Source: Polyangia bacterium
GTDB taxonomy: Bacteria > Myxococcota_A > Polyangia > Nannocystales > Nannocystaceae
Direction: 5' to 3'
Assembly (NCBI GenBank): GCA_030429545.1
Contig: JAUIFF010000012.1
Location: forward strand, 62,001 to 126,000
Length of the DNA stretch: 64,000 nt
Shown: one piece after another, positions 55,585 to 63,867 of the stretch
Layout: each line of letters begins with the position of its first letter
Numbering within the stretch: the first letter of the stretch is position 1
Notes under the pieces: model-generated
The model's database searches: none
The model's input: only the letters and a program-made list of their open reading frames with translations
Told to the model about the DNA's origin: nothing
Translations under genes and position numbers: made by a program

Positions 55585-56331
55585 GTGAAAGTCGCTGCCA
55601 TCTCCGACCTCCATATCGGCCCGCGCCATCGCGGGGACGAGTTTTGCCACGATGAGGACTGGTTTGCCGAGTTTATCGAGCAACTCGCGGCCGAGCATGA
55701 TCGCCTGATCTTGCTCGGCGACATTTACCAAACCGAGCATGGTCTGTGGCCGACCCGTCGCGGATATCACCGCCAACTTATGCAAGCGCGGCGCAGGCTT
55801 CCACGGGTCACGGCGGCCCTAGGTGGCCCAAAGTGCATTCACATCGCGGGCAACCACGATGCGATTACCCGCGATAGTTTGGGTGCACTCGCCGACCTGC
55901 GGATGGAAGCCGACGGCATGGGGATCCTGTTTGTCCACGGCCACCAGTTCGACCCGTTGTTGCGGGGGCCGAGCTATTTACTTGCACGTACAGGAACTTG
56001 GATGGCCGGCCGTCTGCGCCACCTCGGCCTGCAAAACGTCTCGCAGTGGTTTGAAGATCGCGACGTCGCCCTCAAACAGGGCAAACTCGGGGGTCCCCAT
56101 GGTCCCTATGCCCGGGCCGCTCGCCAACTCATGCGCACCCGGGATGTGTCGGTCGTCGTGATGGGCCATACCCACTGTCCGGTCCACTACGAATTTGCCG
56201 AGGGCGCGCTCATTAACACGGGCACCTGCTGGCAAGGCCAGACGATGTACATCTCGATCGACACCACACAGCGGTGTATCGATGTCCGGGCCCCATTTGT
56301 CAGTCGCTGGAACGCCCTCACCGACAACTAA
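55585..56331 (+). CDS. Calcineurin-like metallophosphoesterase (LpxH-like)
   Basis: 248 residues, starting at GTG 55585 directly before the first catalytic motif. The five metallophosphoesterase motifs are all present: SDLHIGP (DxH), LLGDIYQ (GD), IAGNHDAI (GNHD), FVHGHQFD (H), and VMGHTHCP (GHTH), giving a two-metal centre. The size and the His-rich FVHGHQFD-type loop resemble UDP-2,3-diacylglucosamine hydrolase LpxH and relatives; the substrate cannot be set from sequence. Cytoplasmic or membrane-peripheral. Confidence 0.85.
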   Translation: MKVAAISDLHIGPRHRGDEFCHDEDWFAEFIEQLAAEHDRLILLGDIYQTEHGLWPTRRGYHRQLMQARRRLPRVTAALGGPKCIHIAGNHDAITRDSLGALADLRMEADGMGILFVHGHQFDPLLRGPSYLLARTGTWMAGRLRHLGLQNVSQWFEDRDVALKQGKLGGPHGPYARAARQLMRTRDVSVVVMGHTHCPVHYEFAEGALINTGTCWQGQTMYISIDTTQRCIDVRAPFVSRWNALTDN

Positions 56332-56521
56332 GTTGGCGGCACTGCGCGAATTAGTCACTGGCAACGCAATTGTCAAAAAAGTTGGCAATCACACTGCCAA
56401 CTTTGGCAGCTTCTAAACTCGATCAGGTTGGCGGCGACATGTAGTTTGTAAAATTTTCATACATTTAGGTAGGTGGCCTGATATCCGCATCTAGTTCGGG
56501 GCGTATCCCGGAAGGATTATC
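56332..56521. promoter_or_regulatory. Promoter region with TTGGCA/TGCCAA dyads
   Basis: GTTGGCA (56381-56387) and TGCCAAC (56395-56401) form a perfect dyad with a 7-bp centre; the second arm also pairs with TTGGCA (56403-56408) across two bases. Further GTTGGCG copies stand at 56332 and 56427. AT-rich DNA with TTTGTAAAATTTTCATACATTTAGG follows at about 56448-56472, and GGAAGGAT near 56510 precedes the VWA gene start. Likely a regulated promoter for that gene; the first dyad could also act on the transcript of the gene before. Confidence 0.5.
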
Positions 56522-58117
56522 ATGCCAACTCAAGCCACACTCTCCACCGCCCTGTTCGCTTCCACCGCCGTTCTTGCAACTTCGTTGCTGACTGGCTGCC
56601 TCGACCACCCCGTCAAAGATGTCGAGTACGACTCGTCTGCCCAGGCCCGTGTTGTCGTGGATGTGACGCCCAAACGGGAGGTCGACATCCTGTTTGTCAT
56701 CGACAACTCCTACTCGATGGGTGAGGAACAGGGGCGACTGTCGGCCAACTTCGAGAACTTCATCGCCCGGCTCGAGGCCGAGCAAACCCAGGCCGACTAC
56801 CGGATCGCGATCACGACGACAGACACCGGCAACCCGCGATGTGCCGGTGATAGCGATGGCAGTGAGCACGGGGCCTTTGTCTTGTCGAGCTGTGTCGACC
56901 GCCTCGAAAACTTTAGCGCCACCAACGGCACCGAAGCTGCATATGCATGCGAAGACTACTGTCCCAGCGAGTTCTCAGGCATCGAACCTGTACCAACGGC
57001 CCTGTTTCAAGATGGGGACGAGGTGCGTCGCCCGTGGATCCAATCGCTCGGAGGGGTGAGCAACCTGCCGTCTGGAGTGTCGACAACCCAAGCATTTCAA
57101 TGCTTCGGGCCCCAGGGCATCAGCGGATGCGGTTACGAATCACCCCTCGAAGCCACCAAACGTGCGCTCGAGCGGACCCGCGATCGCAACGACCCGGCCT
57201 ACGGATTTTTGCGCGAGGGGGCCACCCTGGCGGTCGTCATTGTCACCGACGAAGCCGACTGCTCAGCCGCACCTGGCAGCGACGACATCTTCAAGGCCAG
57301 CGGTGGCAAACATTTTTGGGAAGACCCCGAAGCTGTCTCTCCGACCAGTGCCGTGTGCTGGAATGCCGGAGTGTTTTGCGACGGAGATGGCTGCCGCTCG
57401 GCCCACTACACCGTCGACGGTCAGCAAACCTCCGACCCAAACGCGGCGGTGATGAGCCCGGTGGCCGGCTACGTCGATTTTCTCAAGGGCCTCAAGGGCA
57501 ATGACGATCCCGTGTTTGTCTCGATCATCGCCGGTGTGCCCGAGGAATACCCCGAAACCGCAATTCCATATGCTGACAGCGACGACGAGGAGTTTCAAAA
57601 GGACTTTGGCATCGGAGCAGGTTGTACAAGCAACGATGGTGGCACCGCGATTCCGCCGGTCCGCCTCAAGGAGTTCGCCAGCGAGTTCACCGACGAGGAC
57701 GAGGTCAATTTGTTCTCGATCTGCGCCGACGACTACACCCCTGCCCTCGACGCCCTGGCCACGAGTATCGAAAAGGCGATCGTCCCGGCGTGCTTGACCG
57801 AGTGCGCTGCCGATACCGACCTCCAAACCGAAGGTCTGCAAGCCAACTGCCGGATCACCGAGCAGATCGAAGGTGAAGTAGGTGAACGGGAAATGGCCCA
57901 CTGTACCGCTGATGGGCAAATTCCCGAGGGTGAGGATGATTGTTTCCTCGAGCTTTCGGGCGAGCAACTCCACCCGTTTTGTCAGGAAGGTGGCTACAAC
58001 CTCGAGTTCAAAGTACTTCGCCGACCGGGAGTTCCTGCCCGCAGCGGCTCATCGCTCGACGCCACCTGCGAGCTGTCGGACTCCGCAATCGACGACTGCC
58101 CCAATATCGCTGGATAA
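56522..58117 (+). CDS. VWA-domain lipoprotein
   Basis: 531 residues. Signal peptide MPTQATLSTALFASTAVLATSLLTGC with lipidated Cys. A von Willebrand factor A domain starts at about residue 50: REVDILFVIDNSYSMGEEQ has the MIDAS DxSxS motif, followed by RIAITTTDTGNP and, later, LAVVIVTDEADCS. Many Cys in the inserts (CRSAHYTVDG, ACLTECAADTD) suggest disulfides. This architecture is a recurrent exported adhesin-like or binding protein in Nannocystineae. It contains TGCATATGCA (56938-56947), a strict copy of the dispersed palindrome. Confidence 0.85.
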   Translation: MPTQATLSTALFASTAVLATSLLTGCLDHPVKDVEYDSSAQARVVVDVTPKREVDILFVIDNSYSMGEEQGRLSANFENFIARLEAEQTQADYRIAITTTDTGNPRCAGDSDGSEHGAFVLSSCVDRLENFSATNGTEAAYACEDYCPSEFSGIEPVPTALFQDGDEVRRPWIQSLGGVSNLPSGVSTTQAFQCFGPQGISGCGYESPLEATKRALERTRDRNDPAYGFLREGATLAVVIVTDEADCSAAPGSDDIFKASGGKHFWEDPEAVSPTSAVCWNAGVFCDGDGCRSAHYTVDGQQTSDPNAAVMSPVAGYVDFLKGLKGNDDPVFVSIIAGVPEEYPETAIPYADSDDEEFQKDFGIGAGCTSNDGGTAIPPVRLKEFASEFTDEDEVNLFSICADDYTPALDALATSIEKAIVPACLTECAADTDLQTEGLQANCRITEQIEGEVGEREMAHCTADGQIPEGEDDCFLELSGEQLHPFCQEGGYNLEFKVLRRPGVPARSGSSLDATCELSDSAIDDCPNIAG

Positions 58118-58132
58118 CCTATCGCTACCCAA

Positions 58133-58150
58133 GGCCTGGGGTACCAGGCC
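58133..58150. terminator. Possible terminator hairpin after the VWA gene
   Basis: GGCCTGG-GGTA-CCAGGCC, a 7-bp perfect GC-rich stem 15 nt after the stop. Only a short CACCTTTG follows and no T-run, so intrinsic termination is not certain. The remaining spacer to 58312 holds nothing else apart from one palindrome copy, TGCATCTACA (58167-58176). Confidence 0.45.
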
Positions 58151-58312
58151 ACCTTTGCCGAAGGCTTGCATCTACAAGATGTGGGCCTTCGTCTGTGGTT
58201 TAAGAGTCTTTGGCTTGGCCGACACAAAGTACACCCAAGCAAACACCGGTCGCTTCAGTGGGCTCATCGCACCCAACCTTTAACGGGAAGCGTTGCCAAC
58301 TATGTTGCCCCC

Positions 58313-59113
58313 TTAGTCGGGCATAAAATCGGAAACTCCCGGGGCCACCACGCAGTGTCCACCGTCGACCACCAAAATCGTGCCGTTGATGTAGGCCGCA
58401 GCCGAGGTCCGCACAAACACGGCCATGTCGGCAATCTCCTGAATGTTACCGTAGCGACGCAGCGGGATGTGCTTGAGAAACTTTTGTTTGAGGCCACCCG
58501 GGGCGAGCTTGCGCATCCCCTCGGTGTCGTCGATAGCTCCCGGGGCAATCGCGTTGGCACGGATCCCCAGCGGCCCCCATTCGACGGCGAGATTTCGCGT
58601 GAGCGCATCGATACCGGCCTTGGCCGCCGAAGCATGTATCTGCATCGGAGTTCCGTGGTACTGCAAGGTCGCCGAAATATTGAGCACGAGCCCATCACCA
58701 CTTTGGTGTAGGGCGTCAAAGCAGGCCCGTGTCACCTGAAATGTGCCAAGTAGATCAATCTCGATCACGGTGCGAAAACCCTTTGGCCGCAGGGCAGCCG
58801 CCGGTGCCAAAAAATTACCCGCGGCACCGTTGATCAGGGTATCGAGTTTGCCAAAGTGTTTGAGTGTAGCTGCAACCAAGTTGTCAACCTGGTCGAGCTG
58901 GCGCACGTCACAGGAGATGCCAATGACCTCGCCGCCGGTTTTCTCGCGCAGGTCGGCAGCCGCACTGTCGAGCCGCTCTTGGCTACGTCCGCAGATACAA
59001 ACCTTGGCTCCGTGCGCGAGGTAGGCCTCGGCGATCCCCTTGCAAATACCGCTTCCGCCACCGGTGATCAGGGCGACGCGACCGGCTAGCACATCCGCTT
59101 GAAATACACTCAT
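58313..59113 (-). CDS. Peroxisomal-type 2,4-dienoyl-CoA reductase (SDR family)
   Basis: 266 residues. NADP-binding motif ITGGGSGICKGIA, INGAAGNFLAP, and SATLQYHGTPMQIHASAAKAG, where the canonical SDR Tyr of YxxxK is replaced by His. The same change and the following LAVEWGPLGIRANAIAPGAIDDTEGMRKL block are what I know from animal DECR2. The enzyme reduces 2,4-dienoyl-CoA to 3-enoyl-CoA in the breakdown of unsaturated fatty acids. A second SDR gene lies 33 bp upstream on the same strand. Confidence 0.85.
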   Translation of the reverse strand: MSVFQADVLAGRVALITGGGSGICKGIAEAYLAHGAKVCICGRSQERLDSAAADLREKTGGEVIGISCDVRQLDQVDNLVAATLKHFGKLDTLINGAAGNFLAPAAALRPKGFRTVIEIDLLGTFQVTRACFDALHQSGDGLVLNISATLQYHGTPMQIHASAAKAGIDALTRNLAVEWGPLGIRANAIAPGAIDDTEGMRKLAPGGLKQKFLKHIPLRRYGNIQEIADMAVFVRTSAAAYINGTILVVDGGHCVVAPGVSDFMPD

Positions 59114-59146
59114 CCCCGGTTAGATAGCATACCTCGCCGGTACGGC

Positions 59147-59965
59147 TCACATCCCCAAACGCCGCCGGGCCCGGCTGAGCAAACCGGCGCTGAGGCGCTG
59201 CGGCAACAAACGCATGACCCAATCGCCTAGGTAGGCCTCGCGGGTGATCAGCAGCCGCTGCTTGTTGTCTGCGATTGCTTGTACAATTAAATCGCCGGCT
59301 TTTTCGGGTGGCATCGCCCGTTCAAAAATCTTTAGCACGCGCGCACGACTGCCGTAGCGCCGCTCCTCGGTATAGCGGGCATTTTTGACGATGTTCGTGC
59401 GGATACCGCCCGGGTGCACACAGGTCAGGCCGATCCGCGAGTCTTCGAGTTCGCAGCGCAGCGCCTCGGTAAACCCACGAACCGCAAACTTTGACGCGCA
59501 GTAGCTCGATTGGGTTGGCACCCCAATGATGCCAAATAAACTCGAAAGGTTGACGATATGGGCTTCTTCGGCCCGGCCTAGATGCGGCAAGAAGAACTTA
59601 CAGCCGTAGATAACCCCCCAAAAGTTGATCCCCATCAACCACTCGAAGTCTTCGAGGGACTGGCGAGCAAACGAGGCGGTCACCGAAACGCCGGCGTTGT
59701 TGACAAGGATGTGTACGGCACCGTGCTCGGCAAGTACATCCTCCACGAGGGCTTCCATTTGCGAGCGGTTGGCGACATCGACAACATGCCGGCTGACCTT
59801 TCGACCTGTCTCCTCAACCATCCTTGCGGTCTGCTCCAGGCCTTCGTTATCGACATCGACAACCGCGACATCACATCCACGGTTGGCAAGGGCAAGGCTG
59901 GTGGCGCGCCCGATACCACTGGCGGCACCGGTGACAACGGCAATACGGTCGACAAATCGTTTCAT
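59147..59965 (-). CDS. SDR-family NAD(P)-dependent oxidoreductase
   Basis: 272 residues. Rossmann motif VTGAASGIGRA, NNAGVSV, and a complete catalytic site with Ser in LSSLFG and YxxxK in SSYCASKFAV, followed by PGGIRTNI. The basic C-terminal tail (LPQRLSAGLLSRARRRLGM) suggests membrane association, as in the lipid-acting group of SDRs. Substrate unknown. Probably co-transcribed with the dienoyl-CoA reductase 33 bp downstream. Confidence 0.87.
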   Translation of the reverse strand: MKRFVDRIAVVTGAASGIGRATSLALANRGCDVAVVDVDNEGLEQTARMVEETGRKVSRHVVDVANRSQMEALVEDVLAEHGAVHILVNNAGVSVTASFARQSLEDFEWLMGINFWGVIYGCKFFLPHLGRAEEAHIVNLSSLFGIIGVPTQSSYCASKFAVRGFTEALRCELEDSRIGLTCVHPGGIRTNIVKNARYTEERRYGSRARVLKIFERAMPPEKAGDLIVQAIADNKQRLLITREAYLGDWVMRLLPQRLSAGLLSRARRRLGM

Positions 59966-60116
59966 GGCGCGCGGAGTGTACTACGGCGTGGGCATCTCGG
60001 GGAGCCCGATCCTTTGGGGCTTCAATCTGTCGCTGGACAACTCCGCGCACGGCAAAATTGTTGTACGCTCAACAAAAACCCGCGGGTCGACGATGGATAT
60101 ACACCCACTCCATAAC

Positions 60117-60144
60117 AAAAGCCCGCATCATCAGACGCGGGCTT
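60117..60144 (-). terminator. Rho-independent terminator of the phosphoesterase gene
   Basis: Read on the minus strand: AAAGCCCGC, loop, GCGGGCTTTT, a stem with a T-run located 19 nt after the stop at 60161. The plus-strand reading also ends in TTTA, but no plus-strand gene leads into it. Confidence 0.8.
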
Positions 60145-60160
60145 TAGCTGCTAGCGGTGG

Positions 60161-61843
60161 CTAGGGCCGCAGTTTGACCACCCCGAGTTTCTCGGCGCGC
60201 TTGAGCATCTTGTAGAAGTTCTCGCGGTAGCGTTTGGCCTGCTCCGGCGGCAATGGCAGGGTAATGCCAAGGGCTTCAAACAACTCCTCCTGGCTGGTGG
60301 TCTTGCCGACCTGCTGCATGACCTCCGAAACCGAGAGCGAAATCGGTTTGAGCTTGCGCGGCGGCGTGGGTTTGTCGAACAGGCCCGGGTCGATGCAAAC
60401 CGACAGGTCGTTGGCCGCGGCTGCCCGGGCGTTGAGCTCGGGCAAGCCCCATTTGCGTGTCGCAGTTGCGGCAATCGAGCTGTGCTCGAGCACCGTGTTG
60501 ATCACGCAGCCCTTGCGGACATATGGGCCAATCACCACCGAAGGCACGCGGAAGCCCATTTGGGCGAACTCCGGGCCCTCGTCGTCGGTCGTCGTCGGCG
60601 GGACCACGTGGTCGTAAAACCCGCCGTGCTCGTCGTAGGTAACCACAATCAGGCACTTGTCCCAGTACTCGCTTTGGGCGATCGCCTCGTAGATCATGGC
60701 GATGAACATCTGCCCCAACATGATGTTGTGGGACGGATGGTCGTCGTTGGCCATAAAGTCGGGATCGATGATGACAAACTGCTCGAGCGTGCCGGCCTCG
60801 ATGTTGTCGAACATCTCGTCGAGGCTGTCGGTGCGGTCGACAAATGGATTGGCCAACGTCAGCGGGAGTGCGCCCCACTGCCAGGCGACGAGCCCATCGT
60901 AGTAGTTGTTGGTCGTGACTCCGATGTCCTCGAGCACCTCTTGAATGGTTGTCGGCTCGGGCACAACCGGCTGGTTTTCCTGCCCGCCGTGAGATGTAGC
61001 TGCATGTAAATAGTAGCGGTTACACCACGTCCCGCCGAGCAGGGCACAAAACCAGGCGTCGCACAGGGCGTTGTTGTCGGCCAACTCGTAGAGCACGGGC
61101 AGGTGTTCGCGGATGTGGTACCCCATCGGCTCGTGTTTGATCGATGGGTCGTGGATCTTTTCCTGCTCGGTGACAAACCCATCGAGCGCCCCCTCGTTCC
61201 ACTGGGCGTGCACCTCTTCCCACTGGTGCGGCGGATCCTCGGGTTCGAAGTTCTCCAATAGGTTGACATACACGGGCTCGTTGTTGGTGTCCGGGTTGAA
61301 CTCCTCACCCGTGAGCCCATCACTCTCCTCGCCCTCGATGAGCTTGCGGGCACCGAAGTAGTGATCAAACGAGCGGTTCTCCATGCAGATCACAATGATG
61401 TGCTCAATCGGAGCCAGCAGCTCGGCCGCCGTCAGGTCGCTTTGGTCGGTGCAGTGGTTGGGCTCATCGCCGTCGCCGTCGCCATCTCCGTCGCCGTCGC
61501 CGTCGCCGTCGCCGTCTCCATCTCCATCACCGTCGCCGTCGCCATCGCCGTCGCCGTCGCCGTCGCCATCTCCGTCACCATCGCCATCTCCCGTTGAGGT
61601 GTCGCTATCGCTATCCGAACCGGGCCCGGCAGTCGTCCCGTCGGAGTCTGAAGTCGTTGTACCATCACTGGTATCATCGGTGGTCCCGGTTGTACTCGAA
61701 CCTGTTTCCGACCCAGTCTCGGTGCCCTGCTCGCCAGAGTCGCCACAACCCAAGGCGACACCACCAAACAAAGCGCCCATCCCCTGGAGGGCACGACGAC
61801 GGGAGAACATCTTGCGAACGGACTTGAGGTATTTGCGTGTCAT
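60161..61843 (-). CDS. Tat-exported phosphoesterase (phospholipase C/acid phosphatase family)
   Basis: 560 residues from the ATG at 61843. The N-terminus has SRRRALQGMGALFGGVALGC, a twin-arginine signal ending in a lipobox. A long Asp-Gly repeat linker (about 85-130) follows. The catalytic domain shows the PF04185-type motifs: VICMENRSFDHYFGA near its start, PDFMANDDHPSHN, and TYDEHGGFYDHVVPP, with His and Asp as metal or nucleophile-site residues. It hydrolyses phospholipid or phosphomonoester outside the cell. A longer open frame to 62359 overlaps the cupin gene and was not used. Confidence 0.87.
   Translation of the reverse strand: MTRKYLKSVRKMFSRRRALQGMGALFGGVALGCGDSGEQGTETGSETGSSTTGTTDDTSDGTTTSDSDGTTAGPGSDSDSDTSTGDGDGDGDGDGDGDGDGDGDGDGDGDGDGDGDGDGDGDGDGDEPNHCTDQSDLTAAELLAPIEHIIVICMENRSFDHYFGARKLIEGEESDGLTGEEFNPDTNNEPVYVNLLENFEPEDPPHQWEEVHAQWNEGALDGFVTEQEKIHDPSIKHEPMGYHIREHLPVLYELADNNALCDAWFCALLGGTWCNRYYLHAATSHGGQENQPVVPEPTTIQEVLEDIGVTTNNYYDGLVAWQWGALPLTLANPFVDRTDSLDEMFDNIEAGTLEQFVIIDPDFMANDDHPSHNIMLGQMFIAMIYEAIAQSEYWDKCLIVVTYDEHGGFYDHVVPPTTTDDEGPEFAQMGFRVPSVVIGPYVRKGCVINTVLEHSSIAATATRKWGLPELNARAAAANDLSVCIDPGLFDKPTPPRKLKPISLSVSEVMQQVGKTTSQEELFEALGITLPLPPEQAKRYRENFYKMLKRAEKLGVVKLRP
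61465..61590 (-). repeat. Hexanucleotide microsatellite encoding (Asp-Gly)n
   Basis: About 21 copies of a 6-bp unit, GCCGTC or GCCATC/TCCGTC variants on the plus strand, encode an Asp-Gly linker in the phosphoesterase. Since the unit is a multiple of three, slippage would change linker length without shifting frame. Confidence 0.85.
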
Positions 61844-62102
61844 GGCAGGACTCGCATCGTAACCTGGATTTCCGGCCTTCGGGACTGTCGTCTTTTCGTA
61901 TGTATTACCGCGTGGTTGGGGGCCCAACAGCTGCGTTCGCAGGTAACCTGGACCGCGTTTACGCTGGTCACAACCGTGTCCCACCTGTGCCACAACAGCC
62001 ACACAGCGCGCTTGCCTCCGATTCCTCGTGCGGCCAACTGGCCGCAAAACCATGTATATACCGGAACCACGCGCGGTATTGTTGTAGCAACAACTATGTT
62101 GG

Positions 62103-62468
62103 CTAGTCGGCCTGCCGATGGACCGTCGCAGGTGCGAATGCCGGGACACAGACCGCGATGTATTCGGCCCCCTCATCCCCTGGAGTGCTGTAACGCACCG
62201 TTTCGCCAGCGTGGGCAATGACCGCCTCGCCGGCCTGAACATCGAGGACCTCGCCACCCGATTCCACCCGCAGCGTGCCACGCAACACGACTGTATATTC
62301 ATCAAACTCAGGGCGTTGGGCGGGCTCGACCCACCCACCGGGCGACCGCATGTGGGCAATGCTGACGCCCTCGGTCTGCGTTGTCACCCGACCGATATAC
62401 TCGTCGATCAACTTGGGCTTGTTGCCGGCGGCTTGAATCCTCGTTGGCGCTTTGACGTGGGTTGGCAT
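62103..62468 (-). CDS. Cupin-domain protein
   Basis: 121 residues from the ATG at 62468. Single cupin beta-barrel: RPEFDEYTVVLRGTLRVESGGEVLDVQAGEAVIAHAGETVRYS covers both cupin motifs, but the metal-binding His residues of motif 1 are largely missing (EFDEYTVV; one Glu pair remains). Soluble, no signal peptide. Possibly a small-molecule isomerase or a sensor fold; not assignable. The 259-bp gap to the phosphoesterase start contains no gene. Confidence 0.78.
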   Translation of the reverse strand: MPTHVKAPTRIQAAGNKPKLIDEYIGRVTTQTEGVSIAHMRSPGGWVEPAQRPEFDEYTVVLRGTLRVESGGEVLDVQAGEAVIAHAGETVRYSTPGDEGAEYIAVCVPAFAPATVHRQAD

Positions 62469-62533
62469 GGGCGTAGGGTGCCGCAAACACCATGTCGCGC
62501 GCAAGCTCGTGTGAACGATTGTATCAGCAATGA

Positions 62534-63751
62534 TCAGCGAACATAAACGGCGACGTTATCGACCCCCCACGACTCGTCGGTGGTCGATTGATTGAGCGTT
62601 GAGCCAAACCCAACGGTGATGTCGTTGCCGACGTCGTTGACAAACGCGGAAACCTTGGTCGAACCATCACTGTAGTTCCCGCCACACTGGTTGCCGTTGT
62701 TGCTGTGCTCGCAGCTGTTGTCCTGGTGCTGGCACTCGGTGCTCCAGGCCGGCATATTGTTGATCTGGGCGTAGGCCTGCTCGCCGTCCCACGAGTCGAT
62801 CGCATAATAGTCGGCATCGAGCCGCACGATCGAGTGCTCAATCCCAAGCGCGGAGATCGACTTCGACACCGTCTCGTTGCCAAATTGACCGTAGCCGCCC
62901 AGAATTTTGCCAAACGCGCCACAACTCGAGGTCTGGGTTTTTGACCACCCGGTTCCGCCATCCTCAAACTCATCGAGCAACAGTCGGGTCCAGCCGCCGT
63001 TGTCGAACGTCATGTCGCAGTAGACCTCAAACGGCTGCTCGCCATCCGGGCCGTCTGGGTCGATAAGGTACATGCCGTCATTGCTATACAGATCGGGATT
63101 GACAAACAAGAGGTCGCTGCACGAAGCCGCGTAGCCACACAGGTTTTGTGTACATACAAGTCCTTCGCAGTCCTCATGTTGCTCACAGGTGAGGCCTTGG
63201 CAGGCATCGCAGTCCGGGCCGCCGCAGTCGACATCGGTCTCGGCACCACTTTGAATGCCGTCGTCGCAACTCGGCGCCTGGCATAAAGATGTACACTCAT
63301 CGGTTTCGTCGGCGTTGCCATCGTCGCAGGTTTCGCCCGGTTCCTGTACACCGTTGCCACATACTGACGCATCGGTTTCGCTCTCACTCGGGTCGGTCGT
63401 CGCATCGTCGGTCGTCGAGTCGTCGGTTGTCGAATCGTCGGTCGTCGTTGCGTCGGTCGGTTCCCCGGTTGTCGGTTCTTCGGTGGTCGGCTCCCCGGTG
63501 GTCGGTTCCCCGGTTGTTGGCTCCCCGGTTGTCGGCTCCCCGGTTGTCGGCTCTCCAGACGAGTCGCCGGTCTGAGAACCCGACGGGTTTTCAGTGGTTT
63601 CTGCCGCGGTCGTCATGTCGCCCGTCGTACCAGTCGTCACCGCCGGGTTGGTCGTGATCCCGGCGGTCGAGTCGGATGAACTCGAGCTGTCGCCACAGGC
63701 GAGCAACATGATTGAACCAGCAACAAGGGGCAGGGTTTGTTGTAGACGCAT
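62534..63751 (-). CDS. Lipoprotein with Cys-rich repeat and fibrinogen-like domain
   Basis: 405 residues. Signal MRLQQTLPLVAGSIMLLAC. Very repetitive linker: EPTTG repeated about six times, then DDSTT units. Next a Myxococcus-type Cys-rich repeat, CGNGVQEPGETCDDGNADETDECTS, and a second Cys cluster (CGGPDCDACQGLTC). The C-terminal domain begins SCSDLLFVNPDLYSNDGMYLIDPDG, with FEVYCDMTFDNGGWTRLL, the hallmark of fibrinogen-like (FReD) lectin domains. Predicted surface glycan-binding protein. TGTAGACGCA (63741-63750) overlaps the start codon. Confidence 0.85.
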   Translation of the reverse strand: MRLQQTLPLVAGSIMLLACGDSSSSSDSTAGITTNPAVTTGTTGDMTTAAETTENPSGSQTGDSSGEPTTGEPTTGEPTTGEPTTGEPTTEEPTTGEPTDATTTDDSTTDDSTTDDATTDPSESETDASVCGNGVQEPGETCDDGNADETDECTSLCQAPSCDDGIQSGAETDVDCGGPDCDACQGLTCEQHEDCEGLVCTQNLCGYAASCSDLLFVNPDLYSNDGMYLIDPDGPDGEQPFEVYCDMTFDNGGWTRLLLDEFEDGGTGWSKTQTSSCGAFGKILGGYGQFGNETVSKSISALGIEHSIVRLDADYYAIDSWDGEQAYAQINNMPAWSTECQHQDNSCEHSNNGNQCGGNYSDGSTKVSAFVNDVGNDITVGFGSTLNQSTTDESWGVDNVAVYVR

Positions 63752-63805
63752 GGGAGCCCCCGAAACTTAGACCGCAATCCGCAGGGGGACAAGCCGTGCC
63801 GTCAC

Positions 63806-63836
63806 GAAAAAGGACACCCCCCGAGGGAGGTGCCCT
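63806..63836 (-). terminator. Rho-independent terminator of the LamG-like gene
   Basis: On the minus strand AGGGCACCTCCC, loop TC, GGGGGGTGTCCT form a stem with two internal mismatches, followed by TTTTTC. It lies 32 nt past the stop at 63868. Confidence 0.8.
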
Positions 63837-63867
63837 GTTGTTGGCAAACCGTGAATTTACGGTAGGT

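Larger units (their letters stand above)
10920..63158. repeat. Dispersed degenerate palindrome TGYANNTRCA, strict copies
   Basis: Hand-scanned strict copies start at 10920, 11662, 12471, 13835, 14026, 14594, 15198, 15899, 16210, 16319, 17534, 19648, 23339, 27473, 28112, 28907, 35638, 36894, 36905, 39622, 40877, 41275, 41571, 45318, 46250, 47787, 55983, 56938, 58167, 58635, 58865, 60995 and 63149. A wider form, TGYRNNYRCA, adds about 27 more (for example 11334, 15518, 18645, 18979, 28460, 31565, 34093, 38401, 52134, 53769, 63741). Most are inside genes, in several reading frames. Function unknown; the coordinates here span the set, not a continuous element. Confidence 0.75.

Noticed and set aside
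61465..61590. Possible CRISPR or origin iterons in the hexamer tract
   Set aside because: It is an in-frame Asp-Gly microsatellite in a coding sequence.
60161..62359. Longer 732-residue version of the phosphoesterase
   Set aside because: The extension overlaps the cupin gene and lacks features; the Tat/lipoprotein signal starts at 61843.
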